From: Candidatus Zixiibacteriota bacterium
Lineage (GTDB): Bacteria; Zixibacteria; MSB-5A5; GN15; JACZUZ01
Direction of reading: 5' to 3'
Length of the DNA stretch: 64,000 bases
Assembly (NCBI GenBank): GCA_024280835.1
Contig: JAJRPJ010000005.1
Span: 1-64,000, forward strand
Shown in pieces: positions 16,353-25,228 of this stretch. The translations under genes and the position numbers were made by a program. Under the pieces are notes generated by a model. The model was not told the origin of the DNA. It saw only the letters and a list, made by a program, of their open reading frames with translations, and did not search any database. Every line of letters starts with the position of its first letter. The first letter of the stretch is position 1.

Positions 16353-19300
16353 TTACGAACAGCCAGATGTAGAACCGCAAGTTTCGCATTTGAGACAGGA
16401 GCCATTGCGCACAAGTGTGAATGAGCCACATTCTCGACAAACATCACCTTCATAGCCTTTCATCTTAGCAATTTGCGCCTGTACCACCATTCGCGAACGC
16501 TCATGACGAGCAGTTTGTGTCACAGGAGTTATCTCAGTAACTGAAACCGATTCAGCAGCAGGCAACCCAGTGACAGAGCCATTTGCTGCAAAACCATTTG
16601 CTTCAGAACCGTTAGAGGTTGAGCCATTAGAAACAGCCTCATCAGTATCAGTTGCGGTCATTGCTAGACTCGCGCTATCGGCGCTATTGGTCTCATCGTC
16701 GTCTGTCTTAACTGGCAGATCTTTGTAGGTAGATGTCTCTGTAGAGTCAGAAGCAGTGTCATTGGCAATATCTCCAATCGGCGGCGCTGTTGGAGTTGGC
16801 TTAGCAGAATCTGCGCGTGTTGTTAGCGCATCCATACGAATGTCTTCTGGTGAGACATGCGCCAGGTCGGTTCTATCGAGATACGAAATTGCCAATTCGC
16901 GGAAGATATAATCGATGATCGAAGTTGTCATCTTGATTTTATCATTACCACGCACCATGCCATTGGGTTCAAAGCGAGTGAATGTAAAGGCGTCCACAAA
17001 CTCTTCAAGCGGCACACCATGCTGCAAGCCCAATGAAACCGAAATCGCAAAACAGTTCATGATACTTCTGAAGGCCGCACCTTCTTTGTGCATATCTAGG
17101 AAAATCTCACCGAGAGTTCCGTCCTGATATTCACCTGTGCGCAAATAAATCTTATGCGCCCCGACTACAGCTTTTTGTGTATAGCCTTTACGACGATCTG
17201 GTAGTTTTTTCCTACCAATTTTGACACTCGGGTCGGTAATAATTTGGGCAACTCTTTCTGGAGAAAGCTGTTCTGCGACAACTCTCTCTGGCGCTTTCTT
17301 AGCGGCGCCGTTGGCGGCCACAACATTTGTCACTGGCTCAGGGCTTGCCTCTGGAGCGACTACTGCCTCTTCTTCATCAATATCCATTTCAAGATCAAAG
17401 GTTGAACTGAGCGGTTGTGACAGCTTTGAACCGTCACGATAAAGCGCAACAGCTTTAACCGATAACTCCCATGATTCTAAATAGGAACTTGAAACATCTT
17501 CAAGAGAACATTCCGCCGGCATATTGATTGTCTTGCTGATTGCGCCAGAGATAAATGGCTGCGCTGTGGCCATCATGCCGATATGCGCGCGGTGATGGAT
17601 ATAACGCTGACCAATCTGGCCGCACTTATTAGCGCAATCAAAGACCGCCAAATCTTCATTCTTCAAATACGGAGCGCCTTCGAGTGTCATTGTGCCACAA
17701 CAGAAATTGTTAGCTGCGCGAATTTCGCGATCTGAATAACCAAGTTCAACCAACATATCAAAAAGCGGATCATCAAGTTGCGTATCGCTGAAACCAAGTC
17801 CATTACGACAGAACTCTTCACCGAGAGTGTACTTATTGAAAGCAAATCGTAATTCAAAAGCATTATCCAATGATTTCTCCAAACGAGCTAAAGCCTCAGG
17901 AGTAAATCCCTTGGAGCTAAGTGTCTTGTGATTGACATAGGGGGCGCTCTTGAGGGTTTGCTTACCCAAACAGTAATCAATAATTCCCTGAATCTCAGCG
18001 CCTGTGTAGCCCAACTTCTTCAATGCCAATGGCGCTGATTGATTGACGATTTTGAAATGACCACCACCAGCTAGTTTTTTGAACTTCACCAATGAGAAAT
18101 CTGGCTCAATACCTGTAGTGTCACAGTCCATCAACAAACCAATAGTTCCCGTTGGAGCAATAACAGTTGTTTGAGCATTGCGGTAGCCGTGCTTAACACC
18201 CAGCTCCAGCGCCGCATCCCAACGCGCGCAAGCCGCATCAATCAAATACTGAGGACAATGCGCCGAGTCCAACCCTACAGGCGAATTGGTCAGTCCTTCA
18301 TAATCACTCTTAGCCGCGGCATATGCCGCGCGGCGATGATTGCGAATCACACGTAACATCGGCTCTTTATTAGCTTCATAACGTGCAAAAGGACCCAACT
18401 CGGCAGACATCTCCGCAGAAACAGCATAGGACTCACCAGTCATGATAGCTGTAATAGCGCCACAGATTGCACGGCCTTCCACGCTATCATATGGAATCCC
18501 CATACGCATCAAAACAGTGCCCAAGTTGGCATAACCCAAACCGAGCGTGCGGTAGTCATAACTTTTTTGCGCAATTTCTTTACTGGGGAATGAAGCCATC
18601 AAAACTGAAATTTCTAGAGTAATAGTCCATAAACGACAGGCATGACGGAACTCAGCGACATCTAGCTCACCATCTTCGCGCAAAAATTTCGTCAAATTCA
18701 CCGACGCCAAATTGCAGGCAGTGTCATCAAGGAACATATACTCCGAGCAAGGATTACTAGCGTTGATTCGTCCGTCATTCGGACAGGTATGCCACTCATT
18801 GATAGTCGAATCAAACTGAACACCCGGATCAGCGCAAGCCCAAGCGGCATAGTTGATTTGATTCCAAAGGTCTTTGGCGGGCAGGGTTTTTGAAATTCCA
18901 CCATCAGAGCGACGAGTAAGATTCCAATCACCATCATTTTTCAATGCATCAAAGAACTCATTGGGAATCCGAACAGAGTTATTCGAGTTTTGACCTGAAA
19001 CAGTTAAGTACGCGTCGGAGTCCCAGTCCGTGGTATAGGTTTGGAAATCGAGTTTATTGATTCCTTGAGATGCCAACTCCAACGTCTTCTTGATATACCC
19101 CTCAGGGACGCCCATCCTGAGCGATTGAGCGACAAGTTTCGCGAGTGGCTTGTTCTTCTTAAGATTTGCTTCATATGTTTCCTGACCTTCCATAGTCTGC
19201 GCCTGAGCGGCGTCGAACATTAGATATAATCTCTTACGAATCATTTGTGAGCCAGCCACCAAAGCGGCGACTTTTTGCTCTTCAACTACTTTCCAATTGA

Positions 19301-20132
19301 TGAACTCCTCAATATCAGGATGGTCCAAATCCAGACACACCATCTTGGCGGCGCGGCGTGTTGTGCCACCCGATTTGATAGCGCCAGCGGCACGATCACC
19401 AATTTTGAGGAATGACATCAACCCCGATGACACTCCTCCACCAGAAAGTCTCTCGCCAGCTCCGCGCACAGCGCTAAAGTTTGAGCCAGTGCCAGAACCA
19501 AATTTGAAAAGTCGGGCTTCACGAATCCAAAGATCCATAATCCCGCCCTCATTTACCAAGTCATCTTCAATACGCTGAATAAAGCAGGCATGCGGCTGCG
19601 GACGCTCATAGGCGTTCTTAGCGCGTGAGAGTTCCTCAGTCTTAGGATCAACAAAATAATGCCCCTGTGGCACACCAGTGATGCCGTATGAGTCATGTAG
19701 GCCTGTGTTAAACCATTGTGGTGAATTCGGAGCGGCAATTTGATGCGCCAACATATAACGCATCTCATCTTCATAAGCGTCCGCATCAGAGCTCGAATCA
19801 AAGTAATCGTGTTTCTCACCCCAAGCGCGCCAACAGCCAGCTAAACGGTTGAAAATCTGACGGGCGTCATTTTCTCCACCTAAAACTGGTTTGCCTTTTT
19901 TATCAAGCTGAGCTGTTCCATCAGCATTTAGTTGTGGCACACCAGCGCGACGGAAATATTTCTGCGCCAGAATATCAACTGCCACCTGTGACCAATTCTC
20001 AGGCGCTTGAATATCGCCATGTTCAAAAACAACCGAACCATCAGGATTGCGAATTTCAGATCGTCGCGGGACAAAATTCAACGAGTCATAAGGGGATTTC
20101 CCGGGTGAGGTGTATTTACGATCTATGCGCAT
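16353..20132 (-). CDS. nrdJ: Adenosylcobalamin-dependent (class II) ribonucleotide reductase
   Basis: The 1259-residue protein is a long-form class II reductase (NrdJ, TIGR02504 type). Visible features are the finger-loop region [17 protein letters not shown], the NPCSEY active-site strip, an N-terminal substrate and effector region, and a C-terminal zinc-ribbon-like tail (CRECGSF...CLKCETCGS) that includes the reducing Cys pair. Between about residue 1095 and 1215 an acidic Ser/Thr/Ala linker of low complexity separates tail and body. The enzyme makes deoxyribonucleotides using vitamin B12 coenzyme and works without oxygen. GGAGTGTGACACC precedes the ATG. No cobalamin riboswitch was recognised upstream. 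Confidence 0.96.
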   Translation of the reverse strand: MRIDRKYTSPGKSPYDSLNFVPRRSEIRNPDGSVVFEHGDIQAPENWSQVAVDILAQKYFRRAGVPQLNADGTAQLDKKGKPVLGGENDARQIFNRLAGCWRAWGEKHDYFDSSSDADAYEDEMRYMLAHQIAAPNSPQWFNTGLHDSYGITGVPQGHYFVDPKTEELSRAKNAYERPQPHACFIQRIEDDLVNEGGIMDLWIREARLFKFGSGTGSNFSAVRGAGERLSGGGVSSGLMSFLKIGDRAAGAIKSGGTTRRAAKMVCLDLDHPDIEEFINWKVVEEQKVAALVAGSQMIRKRLYLMFDAAQAQTMEGQETYEANLKKNKPLAKLVAQSLRMGVPEGYIKKTLELASQGINKLDFQTYTTDWDSDAYLTVSGQNSNNSVRIPNEFFDALKNDGDWNLTRRSDGGISKTLPAKDLWNQINYAAWACADPGVQFDSTINEWHTCPNDGRINASNPCSEYMFLDDTACNLASVNLTKFLREDGELDVAEFRHACRLWTITLEISVLMASFPSKEIAQKSYDYRTLGLGYANLGTVLMRMGIPYDSVEGRAICGAITAIMTGESYAVSAEMSAELGPFARYEANKEPMLRVIRNHRRAAYAAAKSDYEGLTNSPVGLDSAHCPQYLIDAACARWDAALELGVKHGYRNAQTTVIAPTGTIGLLMDCDTTGIEPDFSLVKFKKLAGGGHFKIVNQSAPLALKKLGYTGAEIQGIIDYCLGKQTLKSAPYVNHKTLSSKGFTPEALARLEKSLDNAFELRFAFNKYTLGEEFCRNGLGFSDTQLDDPLFDMLVELGYSDREIRAANNFCCGTMTLEGAPYLKNEDLAVFDCANKCGQIGQRYIHHRAHIGMMATAQPFISGAISKTINMPAECSLEDVSSSYLESWELSVKAVALYRDGSKLSQPLSSTFDLEMDIDEEEAVVAPEASPEPVTNVVAANGAAKKAPERVVAEQLSPERVAQIITDPSVKIGRKKLPDRRKGYTQKAVVGAHKIYLRTGEYQDGTLGEIFLDMHKEGAAFRSIMNCFAISVSLGLQHGVPLEEFVDAFTFTRFEPNGMVRGNDKIKMTTSIIDYIFRELAISYLDRTDLAHVSPEDIRMDALTTRADSAKPTPTAPPIGDIANDTASDSTETSTYKDLPVKTDDDETNSADSASLAMTATDTDEAVSNGSTSNGSEANGFAANGSVTGLPAAESVSVTEITPVTQTARHERSRMVVQAQIAKMKGYEGDVCRECGSFTLVRNGSCLKCETCGSTSGCS

Positions 20133-20317
20133 ATGGTGTCACACTCCTTTGCAATTACTGCTATTACTTTTTATCACGCCCTAGAAAAGGCTCAAATGAT
20201 TTGTTTGAATACTGTGAAGAATCAATATCGAACTCAACAAATGAAAATCCGTCTTCATCAACTTGAGCATGCTGGAACAAACAAACCTACTTCGTCAAAT
20301 TTCTAATCACGTTTGTG

Positions 20318-20405
20318 AACAATGTTTTCTTAAAAAAATCTTCTCAAACAATTATCTTCTCAACAATGTTTTCTCAAAAACAAATATCTTCTCAAAAATG
20401 CCTTT
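20318..20405. repeat. Two tandem 44-base units with short iterated motifs
   Basis: AACAATGTTTTCT recurs at 20318 and 20362. Within the units the motif ATCTTCTCAA is found at 20338, 20354 and 20386, and near-copies at 20324 and 20368. Spacing is 14-18 bases. On the strand of nrdJ it reads TTGAGAA(G/A), about 200 bases upstream of the nrdJ start. Confidence 0.7.
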
Positions 20406-20749
20406 ATTACTCTGCCATGAATCTGGCAGAAAACTTCTAAACGCTACATCAAACCGCTATGTCAAAAGCTGTAGGCTAAGCTCTGTTTTTTTGTTGGCTA
20501 TAAAGAGTGATGATCTTCTGCTATGTTTCTGACTAACTACCTTAAAGCAGATAATTCAAGACTATCCCTGATGAAATAAGAGACATTATGTACAAGAAAC
20601 ATTTTTTTAGCAGACACAAAATCTCAATTCCAGTGTCCTGCGCTATCAGGGAATCGTTCATTTGAACAATCCTTCGATGACTATGCCTTCAAAACAAGCT
20701 CCAGCGCAGGGGAGAACACACTCTCTTAAGCTTTTTTCATGCATTGACC

Positions 20750-20764
20750 GGGTGGGGGGGTGGG
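20750..20764 (+). other. G-quadruplex motif
   Basis: The 15 bases read GGG-T-GGGGGGG-T-GGG, which fits four G-triplets with single-base loops, the most stable parallel G-quadruplex class. It stands out in an otherwise AT-rich non-coding region. Confidence 0.6.
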
Positions 20765-20826
20765 TCTCTCAGTACCTACTCTCGAATCCGCATCGTCGAT
20801 GCTGTAAAGGCACAAAATATAGTTGT

Positions 20827-20859
20827 TTGACGCCGAGTCAACACAAAAGGTGGTATAAT
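20827..20859 (+). promoter_or_regulatory. Candidate extended -10 promoter
   Basis: TGGTATAAT (20851-20859) is a perfect extended -10 element. TTGACG lies at 20827-20832, but the spacing of 21 bases is long, so activity would depend on the extended -10. It points towards the GIN-domain gene and would give a leader of about 370 bases. Confidence 0.5.
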
Positions 20860-20943
20860 TTGTATTTTCTCTCTAACCCTATGCCGTTCCAATAATTAGG
20901 AATATCATTATTATTACCTTCCCTATCCTCTAGTCCACGAATT

Positions 20944-21007
20944 AGTTGTGTTGATAACCTGTGAAGAGCGTAAACTCTTATACCAGAGTTGATTATCAGC
21001 TACAACT
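20944..21007 (+). ncRNA. Foldable leader segment, possible structured RNA
   Basis: Three collinear stems nest in 64 bases: AGTTGT/ACAACT (20944-20949 with 21002-21007), GATAA/TTATC (20953-20957 with 20993-20997) and AAGAG/CTCTT (20964-20968 with 20975-20979). It lies downstream of the candidate promoter. No known RNA family was recognised and the stems are short. Confidence 0.25.
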
Positions 21008-21237
21008 GACCAATAATTCACGAAATAGAGCCTATCTCATTATCCAATTCCAGCTTTGCCGCACAGCGGCGTTGCATTTCAACAAAAACGAAACATTTAG
21101 TTGCTGTATCCGTCAAATGAAGAAGAAAGTGGCTAATTCATGAGCTCTACAAGCAACTCTACCCTACTTTCGACGCTTTCAAAGCTATTTGTTCAAACAG
21201 ATAATCTTTCAAGCAGATACTGCAAGGAGAAGAAGTC

Positions 21238-21936
21238 ATGCGGAAAATGCGAATCGGAATCCTTTTGGGCTTGCTTTCAGCCGTCATGCTCTCAACAGCT
21301 CAACCAGCCAGCGCCGATTGGTGGAATTGGGGTAAAGGTAAGAGAATCAAAGGTTCGGGAGACATTGCCACCGAAAGCAGAGACGTCAAAGACTTCAAAG
21401 GCATCCATGTCAGTGGTAGCGCTGATATTGAAATCACGATTGGCGATTCATTTGATGTCGAAGTTAAGCTTGATGATAACTTATTGGAATTGTTAGAAAC
21501 CGAAGTTCGTAATGGAACTTTGTATATCTCGTTTGCTGAGGGCTATTCAATCAGAACTCGTTATGGCAGTCGCGTGATTATCACTATGCCCGAACTGACA
21601 GAAATAGAAATTCGTGGTTCGTCGGATATTAGCGCCATTGATCTTGATGGCGCCGAATTATCGATTTCAATCGCAGGCTCAGGTGATATACAGCTTGATG
21701 GCAAGATAGAAAGTTTTGAAGTTGATATCCGCGGTTCAGGGGATGTTGACGCTAGAAAGCTACAAACAAAAGAAGCTCATGTTTCAATCAAAGGTAGTGG
21801 AGACGTCAAAGTTGCAGTCGAAGACTACATTGACGCGCGCATCAGTGGCTCAGGTGATATCACCTATTACGGTGATCCGCGAGTCAAGAAACGTGTCCGA
21901 GGCTCAGGCGATATTAACCATCGCAGCAATCGCTAG
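21238..21936 (+). CDS. GIN domain (DUF2807) exported protein
   Basis: The 232-residue protein has a signal peptide (about 1-30, cleavage after ASA) and a DUF2807 beta-solenoid. The repeated GSGD motif (IKGSGD, GSGDIT, VRGSGD, IRGSSD) lies at the turns of the parallel sheet and is diagnostic of the family. Members are common in Bacteroidetes and relatives and have been annotated as autotransporter-head-like adhesins, but their true function is unknown. A strong ribosome binding site (AAGGAGAAGAAG) precedes the ATG. Confidence 0.88.
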   Translation: MRKMRIGILLGLLSAVMLSTAQPASADWWNWGKGKRIKGSGDIATESRDVKDFKGIHVSGSADIEITIGDSFDVEVKLDDNLLELLETEVRNGTLYISFAEGYSIRTRYGSRVIITMPELTEIEIRGSSDISAIDLDGAELSISIAGSGDIQLDGKIESFEVDIRGSGDVDARKLQTKEAHVSIKGSGDVKVAVEDYIDARISGSGDITYYGDPRVKKRVRGSGDINHRSNR

Positions 21937-21981
21937 CAGAGTGACTCAGCATCAAACTCAGCTCCTACTAGCTAGTATCAC

Positions 21982-22353
21982 TCAAGCAGGAGCGGAGATA
22001 TTCAGCGCTTTGCGCACTGAGCGCATGATTTCAGCATTACGGAACGGCTTGGTTAGAAAATCAGTCGCGCCGGATTCTGTCGCTTTACGAGCTGTGTATT
22101 GTTTGGCATAACCAGTAATCAAAATAATTGGCATGTCGGGATGGGCAACTTTTATTTTCTCCATCATTGTAATACCGTCCATCTCAGGCATCAAGATATC
22201 AGAGACAACCAAATCAAAAGAATCGTCTGTACACTTTTGAAGACCAACCAAACCGTTTTCAGCAGTATCAGTTTCAAAGCCTTCCATCTCAAGAGAACGT
22301 TTTAGTAAATCACAAATCATCGACTCATCATCTACAATCAAAATTTTCGCCAT
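21982..22353 (-). CDS. Single-domain response regulator (CheY-like)
   Basis: The 123-residue protein is one receiver domain with no output domain. The acidic pair D8-D9, the phosphoacceptor D52 (VSDILMP), T80 and K102 (LTKPF) are all present. It would relay phosphate in a chemotaxis or phosphorelay pathway. No histidine kinase is adjacent; a hybrid kinase at 45-47 kb and the chemoreceptor at 6-8 kb are possible distant partners. It converges with the GIN-domain gene. Confidence 0.93.
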   Translation of the reverse strand: MAKILIVDDESMICDLLKRSLEMEGFETDTAENGLVGLQKCTDDSFDLVVSDILMPEMDGITMMEKIKVAHPDMPIILITGYAKQYTARKATESGATDFLTKPFRNAEIMRSVRKALNISAPA

Positions 22354-22492
22354 AATATCCGCCTTTCTGCAATAATAACTTGCAAGTATTCACTAACCAA
22401 AAGCACAACCTATTAGTACATGAATCGGCGAAAACCGGTGACGCTTGAGTGGTCAACTCTGACAACTTCCCCTACACTGGCGACAATCAAGT

Positions 22493-23485
22493 CTAGCCTA
22501 CAGTAATCACAATCTTACCAACCTGCTGATTGCTTTGCATGTACTCATGCGCCTCGGATATTTTTTCAAAAGGAAACGTTCTATCAATGAGTGGCCTGAA
22601 TGAACCATCGGCGACACCTTCATGAACATAACGAACTCCCCGAGTTCGAATTTCGGGATCAGCCAAAGAATGGAAAATGATGAAAGAAAGTAAACTTATG
22701 CGGTTCCCCATCAGAGCCATCGGAGTCAAGTCCATTGGCCGACTGTCGAGCATTCCATAAAAAAGAACCTTACCATCAAAACTAAGAGCTCTAACCAAGT
22801 CTTTAACCCCTGGACCACCAATACAATCATAGGCAATATTAGCCCCTGCCTGGCCTGTGATTTCTTTGACTCGCTGGACTAGTTTTTCGCTGGATGTATC
22901 AATGACATAATCTGGGCCAGAAAGTCTTAAGCGTTCAACCTTTTCACTTGAACGGGTTGTCGCAATTGAGGTCATTTTCTCGCGCGCAAGGATTTGAAAT
23001 GTTGGCGCTCCCAATGATGAACTAGCGGCAGTCACTATAACTGTATCACCTGACACAGCCCCAGCATAATCGATTAACCCAGCCCAAGATGTCAGATAGG
23101 CCATCCATAGCGCCGCGGATTCTTCATCACTCAATGACTCAGGTGTCGGTGTCAGCCACTCGCTAGCGATATTGCAATACTGCGCGTAGGTTCCTTGGAC
23201 AACGTGACTGCTTCCATCGGGTATGATTGAAACACGTTGACCAATTGCAAATTCTTTAACATCCGAACCGATTGCATCGACTACACCCGCTCCCTCAAAC
23301 CCCAAACGAATCGGTGGTTTCTTTGGCAATGGATATTTTCCAACTCGCGCGGCAACTTCGGCGCGATTCAAACCGATAGCTTTAATCTTAACTCGAACTT
23401 CATTGGCCTTTGGAGAGGTGTTTTCAACTTCTTCAATAACCAACTTCTCTGGTCCACCGAATTCTCTAACAATAACTGCTTTCAT
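22493..23485 (-). CDS. Zinc-type alcohol dehydrogenase-like/quinone oxidoreductase
   Basis: The 330-residue protein belongs to the medium-chain dehydrogenase family, quinone oxidoreductase branch. The N-terminal GroES-like part has GLNRAEVAARVGKYP and LGFEGAGVV; the Rossmann part has TAASSSLGAPTFQIL followed by the NADPH-binding turn. The Cys/His zinc ligands of true alcohol dehydrogenases are absent. It would reduce quinones or enones with NADPH in the cytoplasm. The start at 23485 has AAGGAGACAGCGCT upstream; the longer frame to 23563 lacks support. Confidence 0.92.
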   Translation of the reverse strand: MKAVIVREFGGPEKLVIEEVENTSPKANEVRVKIKAIGLNRAEVAARVGKYPLPKKPPIRLGFEGAGVVDAIGSDVKEFAIGQRVSIIPDGSSHVVQGTYAQYCNIASEWLTPTPESLSDEESAALWMAYLTSWAGLIDYAGAVSGDTVIVTAASSSLGAPTFQILAREKMTSIATTRSSEKVERLRLSGPDYVIDTSSEKLVQRVKEITGQAGANIAYDCIGGPGVKDLVRALSFDGKVLFYGMLDSRPMDLTPMALMGNRISLLSFIIFHSLADPEIRTRGVRYVHEGVADGSFRPLIDRTFPFEKISEAHEYMQSNQQVGKIVITVG

Positions 23486-23624
23486 AGCGCTGTCTCCTTT
23501 TCTTTCTCGTATGGACGAGATAGTCCCTACCTGAAGCAAGCGCAAGAAACAGGCATTTGTCAATATCAGAAGCTAGGGATGACAATTGTTCAATCCGTTG
23601 TAGGCGCACAGAGCACGGCGCTTA

Positions 23625-23677
23625 TTGCCACAAACAGAGAAATGTTGTGGTCTCTTGTTCACTGGCGTTTGTGGCAA
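23625..23677. repeat. 53-base stem-loop between HNH and oxidoreductase genes
   Basis: TTGCCACAAAC (23625-23635) and GTTTGTGGCAA (23667-23677) are a perfect 11-bp inverted repeat; inside, AGAGA (23636-23640) pairs with TCTCT (23651-23655). It lies 57 bases past the HNH gene stop. There is no T tract, so it is not a classic terminator. Confidence 0.55.
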
Positions 23678-23733
23678 CATCCAACCAGCGTCCTAAATCT
23701 CTACAATCACTGTCAATTTAATTGTAACATTGC

Positions 23734-24318
23734 TCAAGAAACCTTCTGGACTATTCTGCTCCTACAAGGAGATAAATTTTCGATTTCATACTTATCTTGA
23801 TAACCTGAATGTTTTTTGAGCATGTACTCAAAAATTTTATTGACACACCTAATACAGCGCTCATCGAAATGTTTGTGATGATGAAAGCAAAGAGTTACCG
23901 CTTCAATAACAGTATTTTGTCGTGTCTCTATAAAAGGTATAATATGAGCAAACACTAACTTATTGTCATTTCCACAAATAACACACTTATGATCGTCGCG
24001 GGACTGTACTTCCTTTTTAGCTCGAAACAGATTATTTCTTCTTGCGCTTTGTCGAGATTTAGTCTGCAGCTTTTGCCATTTAATCAATTTTCTCTTTGTA
24101 ATAAAACCAAACTTCTCACATTGTATAGCTACGGCATTAGCAGTTCGCACAGGATGAATATCAAAGCCCCGAGCATTTGCAATTCGACCAATAAGTTCAT
24201 TCACTGCAATAGCAATGTCTTCATAAGATTTCCCATCATTCCACAGTTGACTCAACAAGTTTTTTTGTTCAATATCCCATCTAGAATACATGAACTTTGG
24301 CTTTTCGTTACTATTCAT
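23734..24318 (-). CDS. HNH endonuclease-like protein
   Basis: The 194-residue protein has an HNH nuclease motif near the C-terminus: CVICGNDNKLVFAHI, then about 20 residues to LCFHHHKHFDERC, with two CxxC-like zinc pairs. The first 100 residues contain a helix-turn-helix-like segment (WNDGKSYEDIAIAVNEL). The gene is AT-rich and stands alone without a methyltransferase or phage genes, suggesting acquired DNA. A GTG at 24333 could serve as an earlier start; the ATG at 24318 is chosen without a strong ribosome binding site. A restriction or homing role is possible but unproven. Confidence 0.78.
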   Translation of the reverse strand: MNSNEKPKFMYSRWDIEQKNLLSQLWNDGKSYEDIAIAVNELIGRIANARGFDIHPVRTANAVAIQCEKFGFITKRKLIKWQKLQTKSRQSARRNNLFRAKKEVQSRDDHKCVICGNDNKLVFAHIIPFIETRQNTVIEAVTLCFHHHKHFDERCIRCVNKIFEYMLKKHSGYQDKYEIENLSPCRSRIVQKVS

Positions 24319-24654
24319 TCTAACATTCCACACGATAGATACTCTCTAATGCATCCTTAATATTCCACTAAATAAGTATGATTTATCAAGATTCTGCAAT
24401 TGAATTTTAGAATAATTGCTGGTAGGATGTATTCTACACACTGTTCCCTACTAGTCAACGGTTCTGGGTCAGGGACTATCTCTAAAAATATTCACACAAG
24501 GAGTTTTGGGTGAACCCTCCTCGGTGGGCTTCAAACAAATAAAATATCTAATTCAGGATGTCGCCAAAAAAAAAGGCGACGCTGGAATCAATCCACGTCG
24601 CCTTTTGTTTTGTTATTGTCTTTTTTGAATAGAGTGTACAAGAACCTTCAAGTT
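24319..24654. other. AT-rich intergenic region
   Basis: It separates the HNH gene from the RRM gene. TAGAATA and TATTCTA flank 14 bases near 24411-24438 as a short inverted repeat. The only strong element is the terminator at 24571-24606. Nothing else was recognised. Confidence 0.4.
24571..24606 (-). terminator. Bidirectional terminator after the RRM gene
   Basis: AAAAGGCGACG (24571-24581) and CGTCGCCTTTT (24596-24606) pair over 11 bp. On the minus strand the stem is followed by nine T (complement of 24566-24574). A second shorter complement GTCGCC precedes it at 24560. Confidence 0.85.
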
Positions 24655-25068
24655 CTACCAGCCGCTCTTGTCACCGCCACGACCTCGTCCACCTTTGCGG
24701 CTACCCTTGCCACTCGGCCTCTTACGAGCTCCGCCGCTATTGTAACCACCACGACTGCCGCCGCCGCGATCACCACCGCCGCCGCGATCTCCACCACGAT
24801 CGCCGCCACCGCTAAACGAGCGCTCTGGACGGGGACGCGCCTCATTGACTACAATCTCCATATTGTGCAATTCCTTGCCAGGCAAAGCCGCCACAGCGGC
24901 CTGTCCTTCGGCTGGGTTAGCCATCTCAACAAAAGCAAAACCCCGCGGATCACCAGTCAACCTATCTGTAATAATGGCAACACTGGTAACTTCACCAAAT
25001 TCACCAAACATCTTACGCAAATCATCCTCAGTGGTTTCTCTGGAAAGATTGCCTACAAACATTTTCAT
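24655..25068 (-). CDS. Glycine-rich RNA-binding protein with RRM domain
   Basis: The 137-residue protein has one RRM at residues 1-80: RNP2 (MFVGNL) and RNP1 (RGFAFVEM) are intact. The C-terminal 50 residues are a Gly/Arg/Asp-rich tail (GGDRGG repeats), typical of bacterial and cyanobacterial Rbp proteins. These often rise on cold shock and act as RNA chaperones. A ribosome binding site AAAAGGGAG precedes the ATG and the leader is about 150 bases long. Confidence 0.93.
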   Translation of the reverse strand: MKMFVGNLSRETTEDDLRKMFGEFGEVTSVAIITDRLTGDPRGFAFVEMANPAEGQAAVAALPGKELHNMEIVVNEARPRPERSFSGGGDRGGDRGGGGDRGGGSRGGYNSGGARKRPSGKGSRKGGRGRGGDKSGW

Positions 25069-25228
25069 ATTAGAACTCCCTTTTCTGGTGTTTTCGTCAT
25101 TTTCACCGCAGTTTCTAATGTAACTCTCACAGCTACTGCCTAAAAAACACCTAATATTCTCCTGCGCTCAAATTATCTGGGCGCGATAGAAGTAATTTGT
25201 ACTATCACTGAGAAAAAGTCAATTCTCT

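Larger units (their letters stand above)
20133..21237. other. Long gene-poor region with repeats and regulatory elements
   Basis: About 1.1 kb between nrdJ (minus) and the GIN-domain gene (plus). Several reading frames of 60-118 codons exist but none has a recognisable domain or ribosome binding site. The region holds two 44-base imperfect tandem units (20318-20405), a G-quadruplex motif (20750-20764), an extended -10 promoter (20851-20859) and a foldable leader (20944-21007). It is markedly AT-rich except for the G tract. Confidence 0.5.

Noticed and set aside
20318-20405. CRISPR-like repeat array
   Set aside because: Only two imperfect units with short uneven spacing, no spacers of regular length and no cas genes.
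20133-20600. Cobalamin riboswitch before nrdJ
   Set aside because: I could not find the conserved B12-box sequence; a covariance-model search would settle this.
20263-20895. Small reading frames of 77-89 codons upstream of the GIN-domain gene
   Set aside because: Composition follows AT-rich non-coding DNA, no ribosome binding site and no domain.
20133-21237. Replication origin
   Set aside because: AT-rich repeats are present, but no clear DnaA boxes and no dnaA, dnaN or gyrB nearby.
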